Assembly: GCA_026168455.1 (NCBI GenBank)
Contig: CM047431.1
Coordinates: forward strand, 9,880,943 to 9,944,942
From: Theocolax elegans
Taxonomy: Eukaryota > Arthropoda > Insecta > Hymenoptera > Cerocephalidae
DNA: 64,000 nt
Direction: 5' to 3'
Positions 30,556 through 41,910 of the stretch are shown one piece after another. A program made the position numbers and the translations under genes. Under the pieces are notes generated by a model. That model saw only the letters and a program-made list of their open reading frames with translations. It had not been told where the DNA came from and made no database searches. Within the stretch, counting starts at the first letter, position 1. Each line of letters begins with the position of its first letter.

Positions 30556-33278
30556 AACATCGATATTTTCGAGGATTTTATTGGGAAGGAAAGAAATGTC
30601 TGATTAAAATGAAACTTTTAGGGTTTATTCTTATATATTTGAAGAGTTTTCTCAAATTTTTTTATTACCATACATGAGATATTCTTCATGCTACAAGAAA
30701 TTTGCGGAGGCGCCTCGAGTGTGCACTTTCTCTGTGGCGAGCAAGATGCGGGTCGCAATTTTCATCTGAAACAAAAAAAACCAAAGAAATTTTTAATTTT
30801 CAATAGTGTCATTCTTAGGTGAACCAAGAAAATTCAACAAAAAGTGAAAAATTCAACATTTTTTCGCAGATTAAAAAAAAAATGCATTTTAAAAAAAAAA
30901 AATTCACTTCAGATCGTTGAAAAACCGAGTTAATGTTAACTTTCTTAAGGTATTTTAGGTTCACCCAGAAGAGAATTTAATCCTGAATACAATGCTATCG
31001 ACCCATTTCGATAGGACGTTAACTTTTTTTCCTATCTTGCTCGCCAATTTGAAAAAATCGTCAAAATAGAAATCCGAGAAATCGCGTGCCAAAGTTTTCG
31101 TTCACAAAAAATCGTAAATTTCTTGAATTTACCCTATTAATATGCTAATCAGCGATTCCTGCTCCATATAACTGCCCTTCAGACTCTTCAAAAAATTGGT
31201 TTTCGGTCAATTGCTCCATTCGACGGGCTGTTCTGGTCTCTTTGATCTCCAATGAGGCGCGCCTGTTTTGACACGTGATGCGCTCCTCGTCCGTTTTATC
31301 GCAAAAATTTTTGCACTGGAGCCCAATTTTCAAGTCTAATAAGTGTATAGTTTTTAATACTGCACTGTAGCCTTCATTAAACATCCCTCCAGCGATGAAA
31401 GCAGCAGTCTGAACTATTTTAAACCCCGAATGAAGGTGTTTGGGCGTCATGCGCCATACGGTTGAATTGAATGACTCGTTAGCATTCTGCGCGTGTCCAC
31501 CCAAGCACCTTGTTAATAAATCGTCCTTTGATAATTCCTCGTATATAGGACGAATATGTTTTTCAATATCGTCGTCAATTAGGCGCGGTGGATGTTTAAA
31601 ATCAGCCAAAGTATTTTTTGCTTCTGCTTTGCGCCATTCACACCAGCTTTCGGCGCCTTCGGGGCAGTTGTCGTGGCGAGGCAATTTATCTGTAGAGCAA
31701 TAATGATCAAGTGTCGCCATTATTGCACTTCTCATACCTTCTACAGAGTTTAAATTTCTTTGAATCGCGAGACCGTAATACATTGTTAGTTTTTTTATTA
31801 CAGTCTCTGTGAGCCGCTTTTTTCCACCGAGATTCTGTTCTTTTCTCTTGTTGCGGAGACGAGTACCCATGCGCTTTTTTTGTACGTGTCCCACGCACTC
31901 GTTTTTAGTCACTGTACACTTGTCGCCGTATGGATTATTGTTCACGATGCCAAGAAATGTTTTGGAGTCGCCGTCGCCAATATAATTGCTACACATTACT
32001 CCAAATTTCTCGATGGATCTTGAGAACATTTCGGTGATTGAATCAACTTCCATCTTTCCGACGGAGCCTGCGTGATTCGAAGAACAATTATCTTTATGTG
32101 TTTCATACCATTCTTCATACTCGTCGTCGTTCAACGCATTTTTCTTGAGAGTGCAGGTATGACAATATCCGCTTTTAACATCGAGATCAATCACTTTGCC
32201 ACAGTAGTAGCCAATAAGTGTAGTTACACCGTACAGAGAAGTGAATCCACGTTTTTTCCACGATCCATCGCCCGAAACTTTCAAATGGTCAGCTGGTCTT
32301 TCATTTTGCACATTTAGTTGTTTTTCTTCTTCGATAGCACTTTTGCACGCACTTTCAAACATCGTTTTCGATGTTGTATAGAGATGTTCCACGATTTTGT
32401 CATACGTCGATTTTGCTAAGCCTATGCCTTGTGATAAATTCAGAAGACCACAAAAAATATTTATGCCTTCTCGTGCGACACCCAAAAGCCTCACGACGAA
32501 CACAATTCTTCTGTTGATTTCGTATCCGGTGTGAATCAACTGTCCGGATTCGATTTCTCGTTTACCGCAGCGACACGACAAAATAATTTTAAATCCTAAA
32601 CCTCGATGGTTGCTTTCGGCGAACGTTATTTTTTGCTTACACAAATTGCAAATAACTAACTCCGAAATTGCTAAAAACACAGACACAAACTCGATTATGC
32701 GGTAACAATGAGACGGATAAACTATAACGTCGTCCGTAGTCGCCGATGCCAATTTCTGCTCACTGCGGCTGGTATTAGCTTCTCCATCGTCCGATGAAGA
32801 AACATTCACAAATTGATTGCCGTAGAATTTGCGCTTCCGTGGCCTTGCACTACGCTTACTCGAAGATTTGCTCATTTTCGGATAGGTTTCCATATTTTTA
32901 AGATGCTCACGTACTGAGAGACAAATTTAAACTGAACAGTAAAGCTAAATGTAGCTCTGTTCGAGCCGACGTTGCCAGCTCATATATACCGTTACAATAA
33001 CATTTTTGCCCCTCCCATAGCTTCATAGAGACCTTCTATAAACAGTTAAACCGTTTTGAAGAACCGTTAGTCCCTTTCCATTATAATATACACAATAGAT
33101 CGAGGGGCGGCCCGGACGCTCGGATACCTGCTCGACGCTTGCTCACTATTTCTTCTGTATCACCGAAAATATTCCGAATTTTGTTCTGAAATTTTAGAGA
33201 CATATTCTTGGATAGTTTAGGAAGAGATTTAGGCAAAAAAAAAACGATTCTTTGAAGCCTCTAAAGCAGGCTCCCCCC
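30528..33278 (-). mobile_element. Kolobok-type DNA transposon 1, apparently complete (2.75 kb)
   Basis: Terminal inverted repeats GGGGGGAGCCTGCTTTAGAG...TTCAAA are identical over about 27 bp apart from one G in the initial G-run. TTAA flanks both ends (30524-30527 and 33279-33282), and one full-length transposase lies between. TTAA duplication plus this transposase type indicate the Kolobok superfamily. Databases label the domain 'Mutator-like', but MuDR elements make 8-11 bp duplications. It inserted into the Penelope-like element. It is the only element here that looks potentially autonomous. Confidence 0.85.
31145..32893 (-). CDS. Kolobok transposase (Mutator-like transposase domain), 582 residues, intact
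   Basis: Catalyses cut-and-paste transposition of the surrounding element. Order of parts: a basic serine-rich N-terminus (residues 8-25, probable nuclear localisation), an acidic patch, a zinc-ribbon-like C82-x2-C85...C107-x-C109, then the RNase H-fold core with Asp209 in VSGDGSWKKRGF, Asp307/Asp309 in IGDGDSKTF, a CVGHVQKKRMGTRL helix, the CP.G..SWC.W insertion, and Glu473 in NANESFNS. It ends GAGIAD, as does the copy at 55.5 kb. No stop or frameshift occurs over 1.75 kb, and the ATG is in good context with a second Met at residue 7. Confidence 0.85.
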   Translation of the reverse strand: METYPKMSKSSSKRSARPRKRKFYGNQFVNVSSSDDGEANTSRSEQKLASATTDDVIVYPSHCYRIIEFVSVFLAISELVICNLCKQKITFAESNHRGLGFKIILSCRCGKREIESGQLIHTGYEINRRIVFVVRLLGVAREGINIFCGLLNLSQGIGLAKSTYDKIVEHLYTTSKTMFESACKSAIEEEKQLNVQNERPADHLKVSGDGSWKKRGFTSLYGVTTLIGYYCGKVIDLDVKSGYCHTCTLKKNALNDDEYEEWYETHKDNCSSNHAGSVGKMEVDSITEMFSRSIEKFGVMCSNYIGDGDSKTFLGIVNNNPYGDKCTVTKNECVGHVQKKRMGTRLRNKRKEQNLGGKKRLTETVIKKLTMYYGLAIQRNLNSVEGMRSAIMATLDHYCSTDKLPRHDNCPEGAESWCEWRKAEAKNTLADFKHPPRLIDDDIEKHIRPIYEELSKDDLLTRCLGGHAQNANESFNSTVWRMTPKHLHSGFKIVQTAAFIAGGMFNEGYSAVLKTIHLLDLKIGLQCKNFCDKTDEERITCQNRRASLEIKETRTARRMEQLTENQFFEESEGQLYGAGIAD

Positions 33279-33282
33279 TTAA

Positions 33283-33592
33283 TCAAATCTATCGGAGTGG
33301 GGAGGCTTTTTTTGATGGTATAAATATCGTGTGGAATAGTTTTTCATTTCAGTCCCTGATGAAGAGCAGCAGCGAGCTCGAAACGTCGGACAGCATATTT
33401 GGGGTTAGTAGATTTTTGGTGCAGGGGGCAGTCAGATTGCTTTATTAATAATTTGTTTTTATTTTCAGTTAGTGTTTTTATTTTTTATTTTTTATTTTTA
33501 TTATTTTTATAGATTCTTCGGGGGTGATTATAAGTAGGGGCAATCTGACTGCCCATATAATTGACTGTAAGACCGATAAAAATATTAATTAA
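33283..33592 (+). mobile_element. inverted pseudo-LTR of the Penelope-like element
   Basis: Reverse-complement copy of 29648-29940, with a few substitutions and small T-run length changes. Together with the other arm it makes the terminal inverted repeat of the PLE remnant. It contains the hammerhead motif listed separately. Confidence 0.8.
33352..33391 (+). ncRNA. hammerhead ribozyme motif in the inverted PLE pseudo-LTR
   Basis: GTCC (33352-33355), CTGATGA (33356-33362), stem II GAGC/GCTC, GAAAC (33380-33384), GTC (33385-33387) and GGAC (33388-33391). All core bases are conserved; it differs from the 29838 copy by one base next to stem II. Confidence 0.8.
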
Positions 33593-34190
33593 TTTGCATA
33601 TACAATAAATATATATAACAAGAAAAAGAGAAAAAAATGTTACCATTTACCAACCCAATAATCCTATACACACACATATTTAAATGCAATTTACGGCAAG
33701 CTTGACGAGACGAGCCAAGTGCTGACGGAGAACAGATCCGTGAAGTGCTGACGAGAGTTTGGTCACGCCATTTTTTTTTAGTCGATTTCTCAAAACCGTA
33801 AAAACCTTCCTTTTCGTTCCTTGGTGTGTGAAAATCGAGAGTGTGCGTAAGCAAGCTGTGCGAGTCTGTTTTGTTCACAGTTTTAGGAAGTAGTGCCTAC
33901 AGTGCACTTTCCCCTTTTATTTTTTGAACGAGATTCCCCAGTCCACCCGTGTGTGTGTGTGCGCGCATATTTCCTTTCCGTCATCTTGGTGTTTTTGGTT
34001 CTCTCCCGCGATTCCCCTCTTTCTCCTGTGCTACCCTTGTAGATTGTATTATATTATTTAATTATTCTTCGCGTTAATGGGCGCCCAAATACGACTGTAC
34101 CTTTTTTTTATATAAATATTACTGTTAGTTTTATTCGCCGCTTAAATTATTTCTGCAGTATCGCCTCCTCATCCTCAGTGCGGCGTGACA
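33593..34190. mobile_element. LTR-like block ending GCGTGACA
   Basis: The right end (GGGCGCCC, T-rich tract, then CCTCAGTGCGGCGTGACA) matches the end at 23216. TGTTACC at 33638 may be the left end. No duplication is visible, so this is a fragment or an old solo LTR. It contains a (GT)n stretch near 33950. Confidence 0.35.
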
Positions 34191-35280
34191 GTACATATTT
34201 TACTTACTACTCGTCAATTTCCAAACTCATAATAAATTTTTTATCGTAGTTTCACCAAGTCGTCGTACTAATAATGAAAATAAAACCAAGTTAAAATTTA
34301 TATTTATTATATTCACACAAACGTTGAAAATATATATGAAAATTACCTTTTCCTTTTATATATAATTCTATATCCAACATAATTATAAATTAGTAACTTA
34401 ACACAAAATACACGAAAATAGAGCGAAGCCAGTCTTATGACTAGAATTTAATACTTGTGCTATCACAGACAGTTGACATTTCAAGATTATTACGCCACGC
34501 AATTGTTACTATATCAAAAATGAATATAGTACAACTTTATTTAGGTACGAAAATTGAATTGAAGAATAACTACTTCTAATAATACTATTTCAAATATATT
34601 AATATTTTACAATCAATTTATTATTTATACTACATACAATTAAAATTTAAACATTTATTAACAATAAATTAACATTTACCAATAAATAAATTAACTTTCA
34701 TTAATAAATAAACTAACATTTATCAATAAATAAATTAAGATCCATTTATAAATAAATTTAAACTATAAAATGACCGTCTGTTAATTGACTAGAATATTTA
34801 TTAATTATTATGTAAGAGTTAGTTTATTGACAATGCCATTGTAATGTTGGCTAAGTTTATTTGGGTCATCCTTTACATTAATTTCATTTTTCTGCATTTT
34901 TATATCAAACATTTCGGATACTAATATTTGTGCCAATTTTTTTCATTATCTAAAATTACAACATGTGATCCTGTTTTTTGGGTATTCATTAAGTGTTCAT
35001 CAAATCTCATTGTAATTTTTATTTAGTCTCCTCCACGTAAGGGGATTGCGCTGCAATCCCTACAGTTTATTCGGTATACCCAGTTAGTCTCTGTTTTTTT
35101 AAAAGATTTTTCTTTTCCCCTCACAATGATATTATCAAGATTATTACAGATTACTTAGAACTGGTTTAATAAATTGTTTTAATGAACCTTTAATTTTTTT
35201 CATAGAAATATGGTACATATATCGTTCGTTATATATCGTTCGCTTTTATGAACATTGTAATGCTGGTTAAAACGATTATT
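34191..35280. other. AT-rich stretch, no gene
   Basis: This has short internal repeats of ATAAATAAATTAA near 34640-34750 and no credible open frame or RNA gene. Confidence 0.5.
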
Positions 35281-35995
35281 TAAATCAAATTATTAACCTT
35301 TTGGCTGCGGGAAAATTTTAGGCCTAGGCGGCTGGCTCGCGCGTCGAGTCGTCGAGTTAGCCGGCCGCGTAGGCTATATTCGTTGATGTGTAAGGCTTGA
35401 AATCGTTTTTCCGGGGGATTAACTCGATTTAAATATCTGTCGATTGACTAAAAAAACTAGCAATGAGTTTTTCTATATATTGACAATTTATAAATATTAT
35501 TTATATTTATTATTTACTGATAAATATTATTTATTAATAATTGAATTGGTAATTATATTAGATGAAACATAAATATAATATATAAATAAAGACATTTCAA
35601 AAAGCGAAAATTACAATAATGGTTAGATTGGTTATTTAATAAAAAAAATAATTTTATTACTTGGTTATTGTTTAACACAGAACCAGAGATCTATAGACTC
35701 TAAATATATTTTTAAAAACGAAAACAAAAAATAATTATTAAATCCGTGCTAAAATGCGAAAAATTACAAATAATATTAATCTTGTTTATTTAATAAAAAT
35801 AATAATTATACATGTTTATTGTTTACGCATCAGCACACATTCATATAATTTAGATTAACTCGGAAAATGACAAACAAAAATCAAGGACTTTCAAAGGAGT
35901 GAAAAATTGTCGGCCGAAGGGCTACGCGGCCGGCTCACGCGTCGAGTCGTCGAGTTAGCCGGCCGCGTAGGCTATATTCGTCGTTATGTGAGGTT
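35281..35995. repeat. two copies of a GC-rich core 595 bp apart in AT-rich DNA
   Basis: GCGTCGAGTCGTCGAGTTAG and the following CCGGCCGCGTAGGCTATATT occur at about 35340 and 35940, each preceded by GGC-rich sequence and followed by a weaker match. The AT-rich intervals also resemble each other (TTTATTTAATAAAAATAATA segments). This looks like one and a half units of a satellite with a GC-rich, partly self-complementary core (GGCCGCGTAG against CTACGCGGCC). Confidence 0.55.
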
Positions 35996-36374
35996 GAATA
36001 TCGCATAATTTAAAAAATTTCACGTATTATTTAAATTATTTGATAATAATAGTTTTTAATTAATTCTGATAGTTATGTAGTAGATTGCTATGCATTAATA
36101 GATGCTATACAAATTAGTAAATATTAATAAGAAATCAGGGCCTTTTATGAAGGCGCGAGTGTCGATAGAACAAGTTGCGTCAGTCTCTCGTTCGAGTCCG
36201 TGCGCGCATGCGCAGTTGTGCATCCCGCGTCGATACTAGTGAGGTTCACGTTGCTCGTGACCGTTTCAGCTGGATAACAAAACGGCTTGTAAAATTTGTT
36301 GTGTTTTTTCGTGAGCATTGTGGTATATTGTGATAATTTCGAAATACTGGATGTTGATTTTTCTGACTACATCA

Positions 36375-36790
36375 ATGTTGCCGAGTTCATACAATTACTC
36401 TTGTATAAGAAAAATACCCAGCTATCCAGTGGCTGATGACGTCCGACTTAAAGGTTATGTTTGATACCCAAGGAACTGCAAACAAATCATGTGTGATGGA
36501 TGTTGGGCTATCTTGTAGGTGAGAAATTAACTGATTGACCGTAATTATGAGAGTTGTGTTTATAGGTTAGGTTACTATTTTTTCTCTTCAATTATTGCAT
36601 TGATCATCTTCTATTTGTATGAATGTTTAGTTCATGTACAAAAAACTTTTTAGATACTTCCAGATTGGCGTCAAAGTGCATTTGTACATCCCTGTCAATA
36701 GTCGGATCTGGATTGAAATTCATTTGGTCTTTCTTAATCCAAGTAACCTCCTGTTGCTAATAGATAGCTACGACAGCCATGAAATTTTCG
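36375..36790 (+). pseudogene. exon-like segment with C-x4-C-x2-C motif (copy 1)
   Basis: An ATG at 36375 opens a frame that has one in-frame TGA and then reads NCKQIMCDGCWAIL. A donor-like CTT|GTAGGT follows, and after about 130 bp an acceptor TTTTTAG leads to YFQIGVKVHLYIPVNSR. The same two blocks, including the probable intron, recur at 41.91-42.25 kb with CNQIMCEGCRTIL. Conservation of the Cys motif with different wobble bases suggests an old coding sequence, but the family is unknown and both copies have stops. Confidence 0.4.
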
Positions 36791-37139
36791 AATTAACAGT
36801 AGACCTATGATGTCATTGTATCCTCTAGCTCATGCTGAATACAATTGCCAATTGGACCTCGAACAGCTGCCTATAATAGCAATGGAATTTCCATCTAACT
36901 GCTGGTTACAGTAGCCATAGGATCTCTACCTGTGGGTTGGTTAGTGTCCTTATTTACGTCCACTAATCATCTACCAAACCCAAGTACTTCAATTAATGCA
37001 CCGGCTTTTGTCTATATTAGTAATTAAGGGGTCAAGCCTGGGTTAAATGTTTTAAATAAATAAACAATTATTATTAGAATACATTTTTTTTTAATTCTTC
37101 TTACAAATTTATTTTTTTTACATAATATATATATATTAA

Positions 37140-37720
37140 AACACGTTCACTGGGGATCAGGGTGAACGGCTCCCATATCATAAAATAACAACACTTTTAT
37201 TTTAGCTAGAAATTTAATATTAATCAATTAATAATAATACACAAGTTAAACGAACAACTAGTCACGGTCGCCAGCCGCGTTCACGCGGCAAAATTTATAT
37301 TTTGTATTATACGCGATTACCGCGCACACACGCACAATCACAGCTTGACGGGAAGCTGGAAGACAGGGAGTTTAGGCAGGAACTCTCACCTGCAGATGCT
37401 CGAATTTAAACAATTAATAAAATATTATCACTCTCGTAATAACTATAACAAGGGGTTTTAATGAAACGTCACGTTCGACGGCCCGACTCGGAATCACCGA
37501 GTTCGTCGTGTTGAGCCGAGCACCGAGTCCGCGCGCATGCGCTTGACACAACAGTCCCATCTCGTCCGCTTGACTCGGCCGATCCGACGCGCGTATACTG
37601 TGTGTATAGCGCAACTTTTCTCTTTCTCTCTCTCTCCTTCTCGCACCTTACAATCAACATGCCATTCTGGAAGCTCGACATTAATAACGTATACAGGAAC
37701 AGCTTGAAAACCAAACAAGC
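37140..37720. other. GC-rich LTR-like block inside Kolobok 2
   Basis: Composition changes sharply here, with CpG-rich stretches (for example GCGCGCATGCGC near 37532) and a polypyrimidine run (37620-37650). A solo LTR of another family is possible, but I could not define ends or a duplication. The overlapping frames in all phases are typical of GC-rich non-coding DNA. Confidence 0.3.
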
Positions 37721-38172
37721 AGTAATTGTTCCTTATACCAACTCAAATTAATGTCGAATTTGTCCTTGCTTTTAATATATATTTTAAGTGCGGTTTACTG
37801 GTAGAAGCTCGAGTACAATAATATACGGACTTGGTACAGCTCGGCGTTATACATAGCTGGTCATCATCTTCAAAGCTAGGCTTTCAAAGAGCTAGAAGGA
37901 CTACCAAGGTGCTAAAAGGATTTTTAAGGAGCTGCAAGGTTTTCAAAGGAATTAGGAAATTTTCTGTAATAGTGTTTGTGTGTGTGCGCATGTCAATAAC
38001 TAAAAGTCCGAACTCTATTCTCACGGTCTAGACTATCTGGATTCCGAGTGAGTTTTACAATTAATTCCTATAAGCTACGGGGCTTTGGAATAATTAATAT
38101 ACACTATAAATATAAAGTAAGTATGTGACATGTAGTTAGAACTGCCATGTCACAATATATATATATATATAT

Positions 38173-39164
38173 TGTAACAGTTTGGTTGCTGGACGGATGT
38201 TTATTTTAATATGGCGGCTGCTCAGCGGTACGGTTAAACTTACCGTATTTAAATAAACATATTTTCCCCGCGATGCGAAACGAGTTACTGTTCCAGATAA
38301 CAACCAGGTAAAATTGAAATCTGAAATTGACCGCGAAACAGGGATATCGCGTCGAGCACTTGTCAACCAGAAATATACGAGCTCCTAGGATTACGGAAGG
38401 AATCGTACGTGGGTTAAATTCAATTAATCGAACACCGGATTAAATTCTAATAATAATATGAATTTATTGAAATAAAGATAAAGATAAATAACAAATAAAA
38501 TATCTGATTGTCGCCGAGGTCTACGCTTTTATTACAAGTCGGTAAACGGCCGACTCGTAGAGAGAGGGGAAGAAAATATCGCGAACTAAAATAATATATC
38601 CAGTCAACGGGACTGGTATAAAGCAACACGATTAAGTGCGAATAAAAACACGATCGCGTGAAGTGGTACCACTTACTTTGTACGCTGCTGTAGTCGTTGG
38701 TAAACAACGACCATCCGATCGATTGCTTTCTCTCTCTCTCTCACTCTCGCTGCGGTGTCGGACGGATTGTCCGCTCGCCCGTGCACCGGGGTTGTGTGGC
38801 TGCAGGCAGCTGCACGATGTAGCACCACTCACTGCAAATGCAGGATCGGCCTGCAGTCGAAACACACACACAAAACGCACGGCAAATTACAGCACGGCGA
38901 AGCTGAACACGGGACGCGGGGGGATCACACCTGTCGCGTAAGAAGGTAGCTATCACTCTACTCTGTGCGCGCGAATTTCCCCCTTACCTCTCTAATAAGG
39001 TGCGTGCGCGAATCTTTCGCACGCGAAGTCGATCCCGCCCGCGTAGCCACGACGAACCGAGCCGAGCCGAATCCCGCCGGCTCGAACCGATGCGAACATT
39101 ATGATACTGTTCGCTCGTGTTGCTCGAATTCGTCAAACGGTGAGGTAAACAGTACCTTACCGTT

Positions 39165-39167
<3 letters not shown>
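38173..39167. mobile_element. solo LTR, 995 bp, inserted in a TA microsatellite
   Basis: It runs from TGTAACAGTT to CTTACCGTTACA, flanked by ATAT on both sides inside (TA)n. Its end block and an internal CAGGTAAAAT...GACCGCG block match the solo LTR at 14409-15278. Frames within it (38636-39264) are fortuitous. Confidence 0.75.
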
Positions 39168-39207
<40 letters not shown>

Positions 39208-40609
39208 CTTTATATTTATCAATATAAAAAATGTTTATTATGCATTTTTAATCCTGGTTATTAAACTTATAATGATATTTAAAAATTGATCAATTTTTGC
39301 AGTTGCCGCAGGATATTGAAGCACTGAATACATCTTTTAATGTCTAATAAGTCTTAAAATGTTCATGGAACATATGTTTACAGACTTATGTTTTTCTTTT
39401 TCTGAAAAAAAAATTAATAACAATGTATTAAATATAAAAGTTGATAATAATAAGAAAAATAGTGAATGTTATGTACGTATACGTATATAACAATCACCTA
39501 AAACTTATCTTTTTGAAAATTGGGCAACATAAGTCCATAGAAAAATATATTTTAAAATTTTTCCCAAAATTTCAAAGTGATTTATCAACCTGGTTCTGAA
39601 ATATCCTGCGGCAAGTAAGCTAAAATGATAAAAAAACCATTAATGAGATAAATGCATTTAAAGTTTCACTTACTTGATTTAAAGTTTTACTTATTTTATA
39701 ATTCTAATACCGTATTCTTCAGGTATCATACAATTTATATATATATAATTTTAATAATATATATATTTAATAGGTTTATAATGACTTTTCTGGTTTTATT
39801 AATATAATACTCAGAATATTTTTTTAATATACATGTATTATCTAAAATAACAGATAATCAACTTCAAGAATCAGTTTCTTTATAAAAAGAGGAATAAAAA
39901 TTTTTAAAACTATAAGAAAATTTAGCTATTATTGAATATTAATGCATGATTATATGGATTTTAAAAAATATTTTGATAAAAAATCATATACTATATTACA
40001 TAATTATAATTTTTATTATAAGCATTAAATTTAATTAAAAATATGTAAAGAATGCAGTAAAAATAAATACTGTTTGACAGTTGTGTACAATATCTGTTTC
40101 TCTCTCTCTCACATGACAAGTCTTCCATACGATTAATCATTTTTCGGATAGCCTTGTCACGTGATAGAGAAAGAGAGAGGCAAATATAGAGTTACAGCTG
40201 TTAATGGAAGTGTGCACCAGCCACACGTTTGTAGTTCAATTTTCAGCTATTATAATATCAATTAGAATAATATATTATATATATTATATTATATGATATC
40301 TAAATAAAATAAGTAAAAAAAATAAGTGGTTTATAAAACTGCATGAACAAATTATATCAGATAAGTATTTGCATAACCTTAAATTTATATTTTGTTTATG
40401 TCAAGAAATTGATTCTTTGTTTCTCCATTTCAGCATAACCAATGTGTCAACACTTAGATGTACAATATTTGCAGAATACAGATAAAATTATAAACAAGTG
40501 TTGTGTTATGTTCAGTGTATTTGTGCTTAGTGTGATATTATGTGGTTGAAGTTATTTTATGTGTATTTGTGAAAGTGTTTCAAACCTCCAATATAATTAG
40601 TATATTTTA
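39168..40609. other. AT-rich part of Kolobok 2, no gene
   Basis: A TA microsatellite, then AT-rich DNA. GAGAGA-type runs near 40100 and 40170 form a weak inverted pair (TCTCTCTCTC and GAGAAAGAGAGAG). Nothing coding was recognised. Confidence 0.45.
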
Positions 40610-41381
40610 TGCCGTAAAGTACCATTCTCTATATTCTTTTGTTTCTTCTTCTGGTCACAATTCACATGCTCTGCAAAAAGATTGCTTTGGAGAAACGTCA
40701 ATTACTTTTCCATTCTCATGCAGTATCAACACCTTGAAGAGAATTGAATCCTCGCTTCCTCCAAGAACCATCACCTGATACACTTATATGGCAATTCTGA
40801 CTTGTTGAATCATATACTTGCTCGACAGTTGCTTTCATAGACTCTTTATCAACTTCTTTACAAACATTTTTTACCTCTGTATTAATAATGTCATAATTAC
40901 TGTGAGAAACTGGACTCGGCAAATCCATATTTCCACAAAAAGTAACTAAACCAGTATGCCCATGACCAAGAGTTCTCATTGTGTACACTAACGTCTATTT
41001 ATTTCATAAGCGTTACTTTTTTTTCCAATTTTTCTACTTGAATCAATAACAAATACCTTAAAACAGTTTGTACATGTTATTGTTATTTTACTTCCCAAAC
41101 CTCTCACATCAACTTCAGAAAATTTAACTGTACCATGACAATTCTGACAAACTAAAAATTCTTCTAATGTTCGGAAAAGTAGTGATATATCAATAATTCT
41201 ATTTTCTGTGCTACTTTCTTCAATGGTATCAGTTTTTAACTTTTTAATTGATCTGGATTGTAGCTTTGGTGTTGTGAATTCCATCGATGTTGATGGAAGT
41301 GCATCATAGTTGGTTCTTACTGATGTTGATAATTTTTTTATGAGCAGATGTACCAGGTATTCTATTACTTGAGTCTGGCAT
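40610..41381 (-). pseudogene. Kolobok transposase remnant (N-terminal part)
   Basis: An ATG at 41381 starts a frame broken at an A-run, after which the frame at 41284-40988 carries the zinc-ribbon CQNCHGTVKFSEVDVRGLGSK. A second frame then carries VSGDGSWRKRGFNSLQG, so the first catalytic Asp is present, and a third frame carries GKVIDVSP...CRACEL with a stop. The order matches the intact 582-residue transposase at 31145-32893, but the second Asp and the Glu are gone. Non-functional. Confidence 0.75.
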
Positions 41382-41910
41382 TTTTTTACTGCTCTTTTTT
41401 GTATAGACTTATAATTAATTTCTTAAATCTAATAAAATTTAAAGTTAAAAATATACTTATAATTTAAAATCCACTGAGTATTTACTAAAATAACGTAAAT
41501 ACTTTATCAATGGAGAAAATATTTACTTCAAATAGAACTGTACGTATTTGTGCAGTGTATTAAAGTAAAAGGAATCACTTATTTATTAACTGTTAAATTT
41601 GAATGCTTCGTTTAATATACTTGTATGTAAACGTCGAAAACCTCGCAATTATTATTTTAGTTAAATTAAAATAAAATGTTTTTTTTTGCAAAAATAATTT
41701 TAGAGAAATAATGTCTATTGATGCTTACTTTATTTCAATTATAACTTGCGAAAAAATTTTTTGTTTTTTTTTCAAATTTTCGGATAATGTTTTATGTAAG
41801 AAATACTTTAAAAAACGTTAATAAAAAAAATCGATTTTTTGAGCAGTTAACCCAGGCTTGACCCCTTAAGCAGTCCATATACGAGAAATACTCCTTGCAT
41901 ACACATAATA

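Larger units (their letters stand above)
37028..41865 (-). mobile_element. Kolobok-type transposon 2, decayed, with nested insertions
   Basis: Ends GGGGTCAAGCCTGGGTTAA and TTAACCCAGGCTTGACCCC are exact inverted repeats, with TTAA at 37024-37027 and 41866-41869. The transposase is present only as its N-terminal 40% (40610-41381). The element also contains a GC-rich block (37140-37720) and a solo LTR (38173-39167), which account for much of its 4.8 kb. Its termini differ from those of elements 1 and 3. Confidence 0.8.

Noticed and set aside
31440..32317. Plus-strand frames over the Kolobok transposase
   Set aside because: Antisense shadows of the 582-residue transposase gene.
38636..39264. Several overlapping frames of 60-100 codons
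   Set aside because: They lie entirely inside a GC-rich solo LTR and end in a TA microsatellite.
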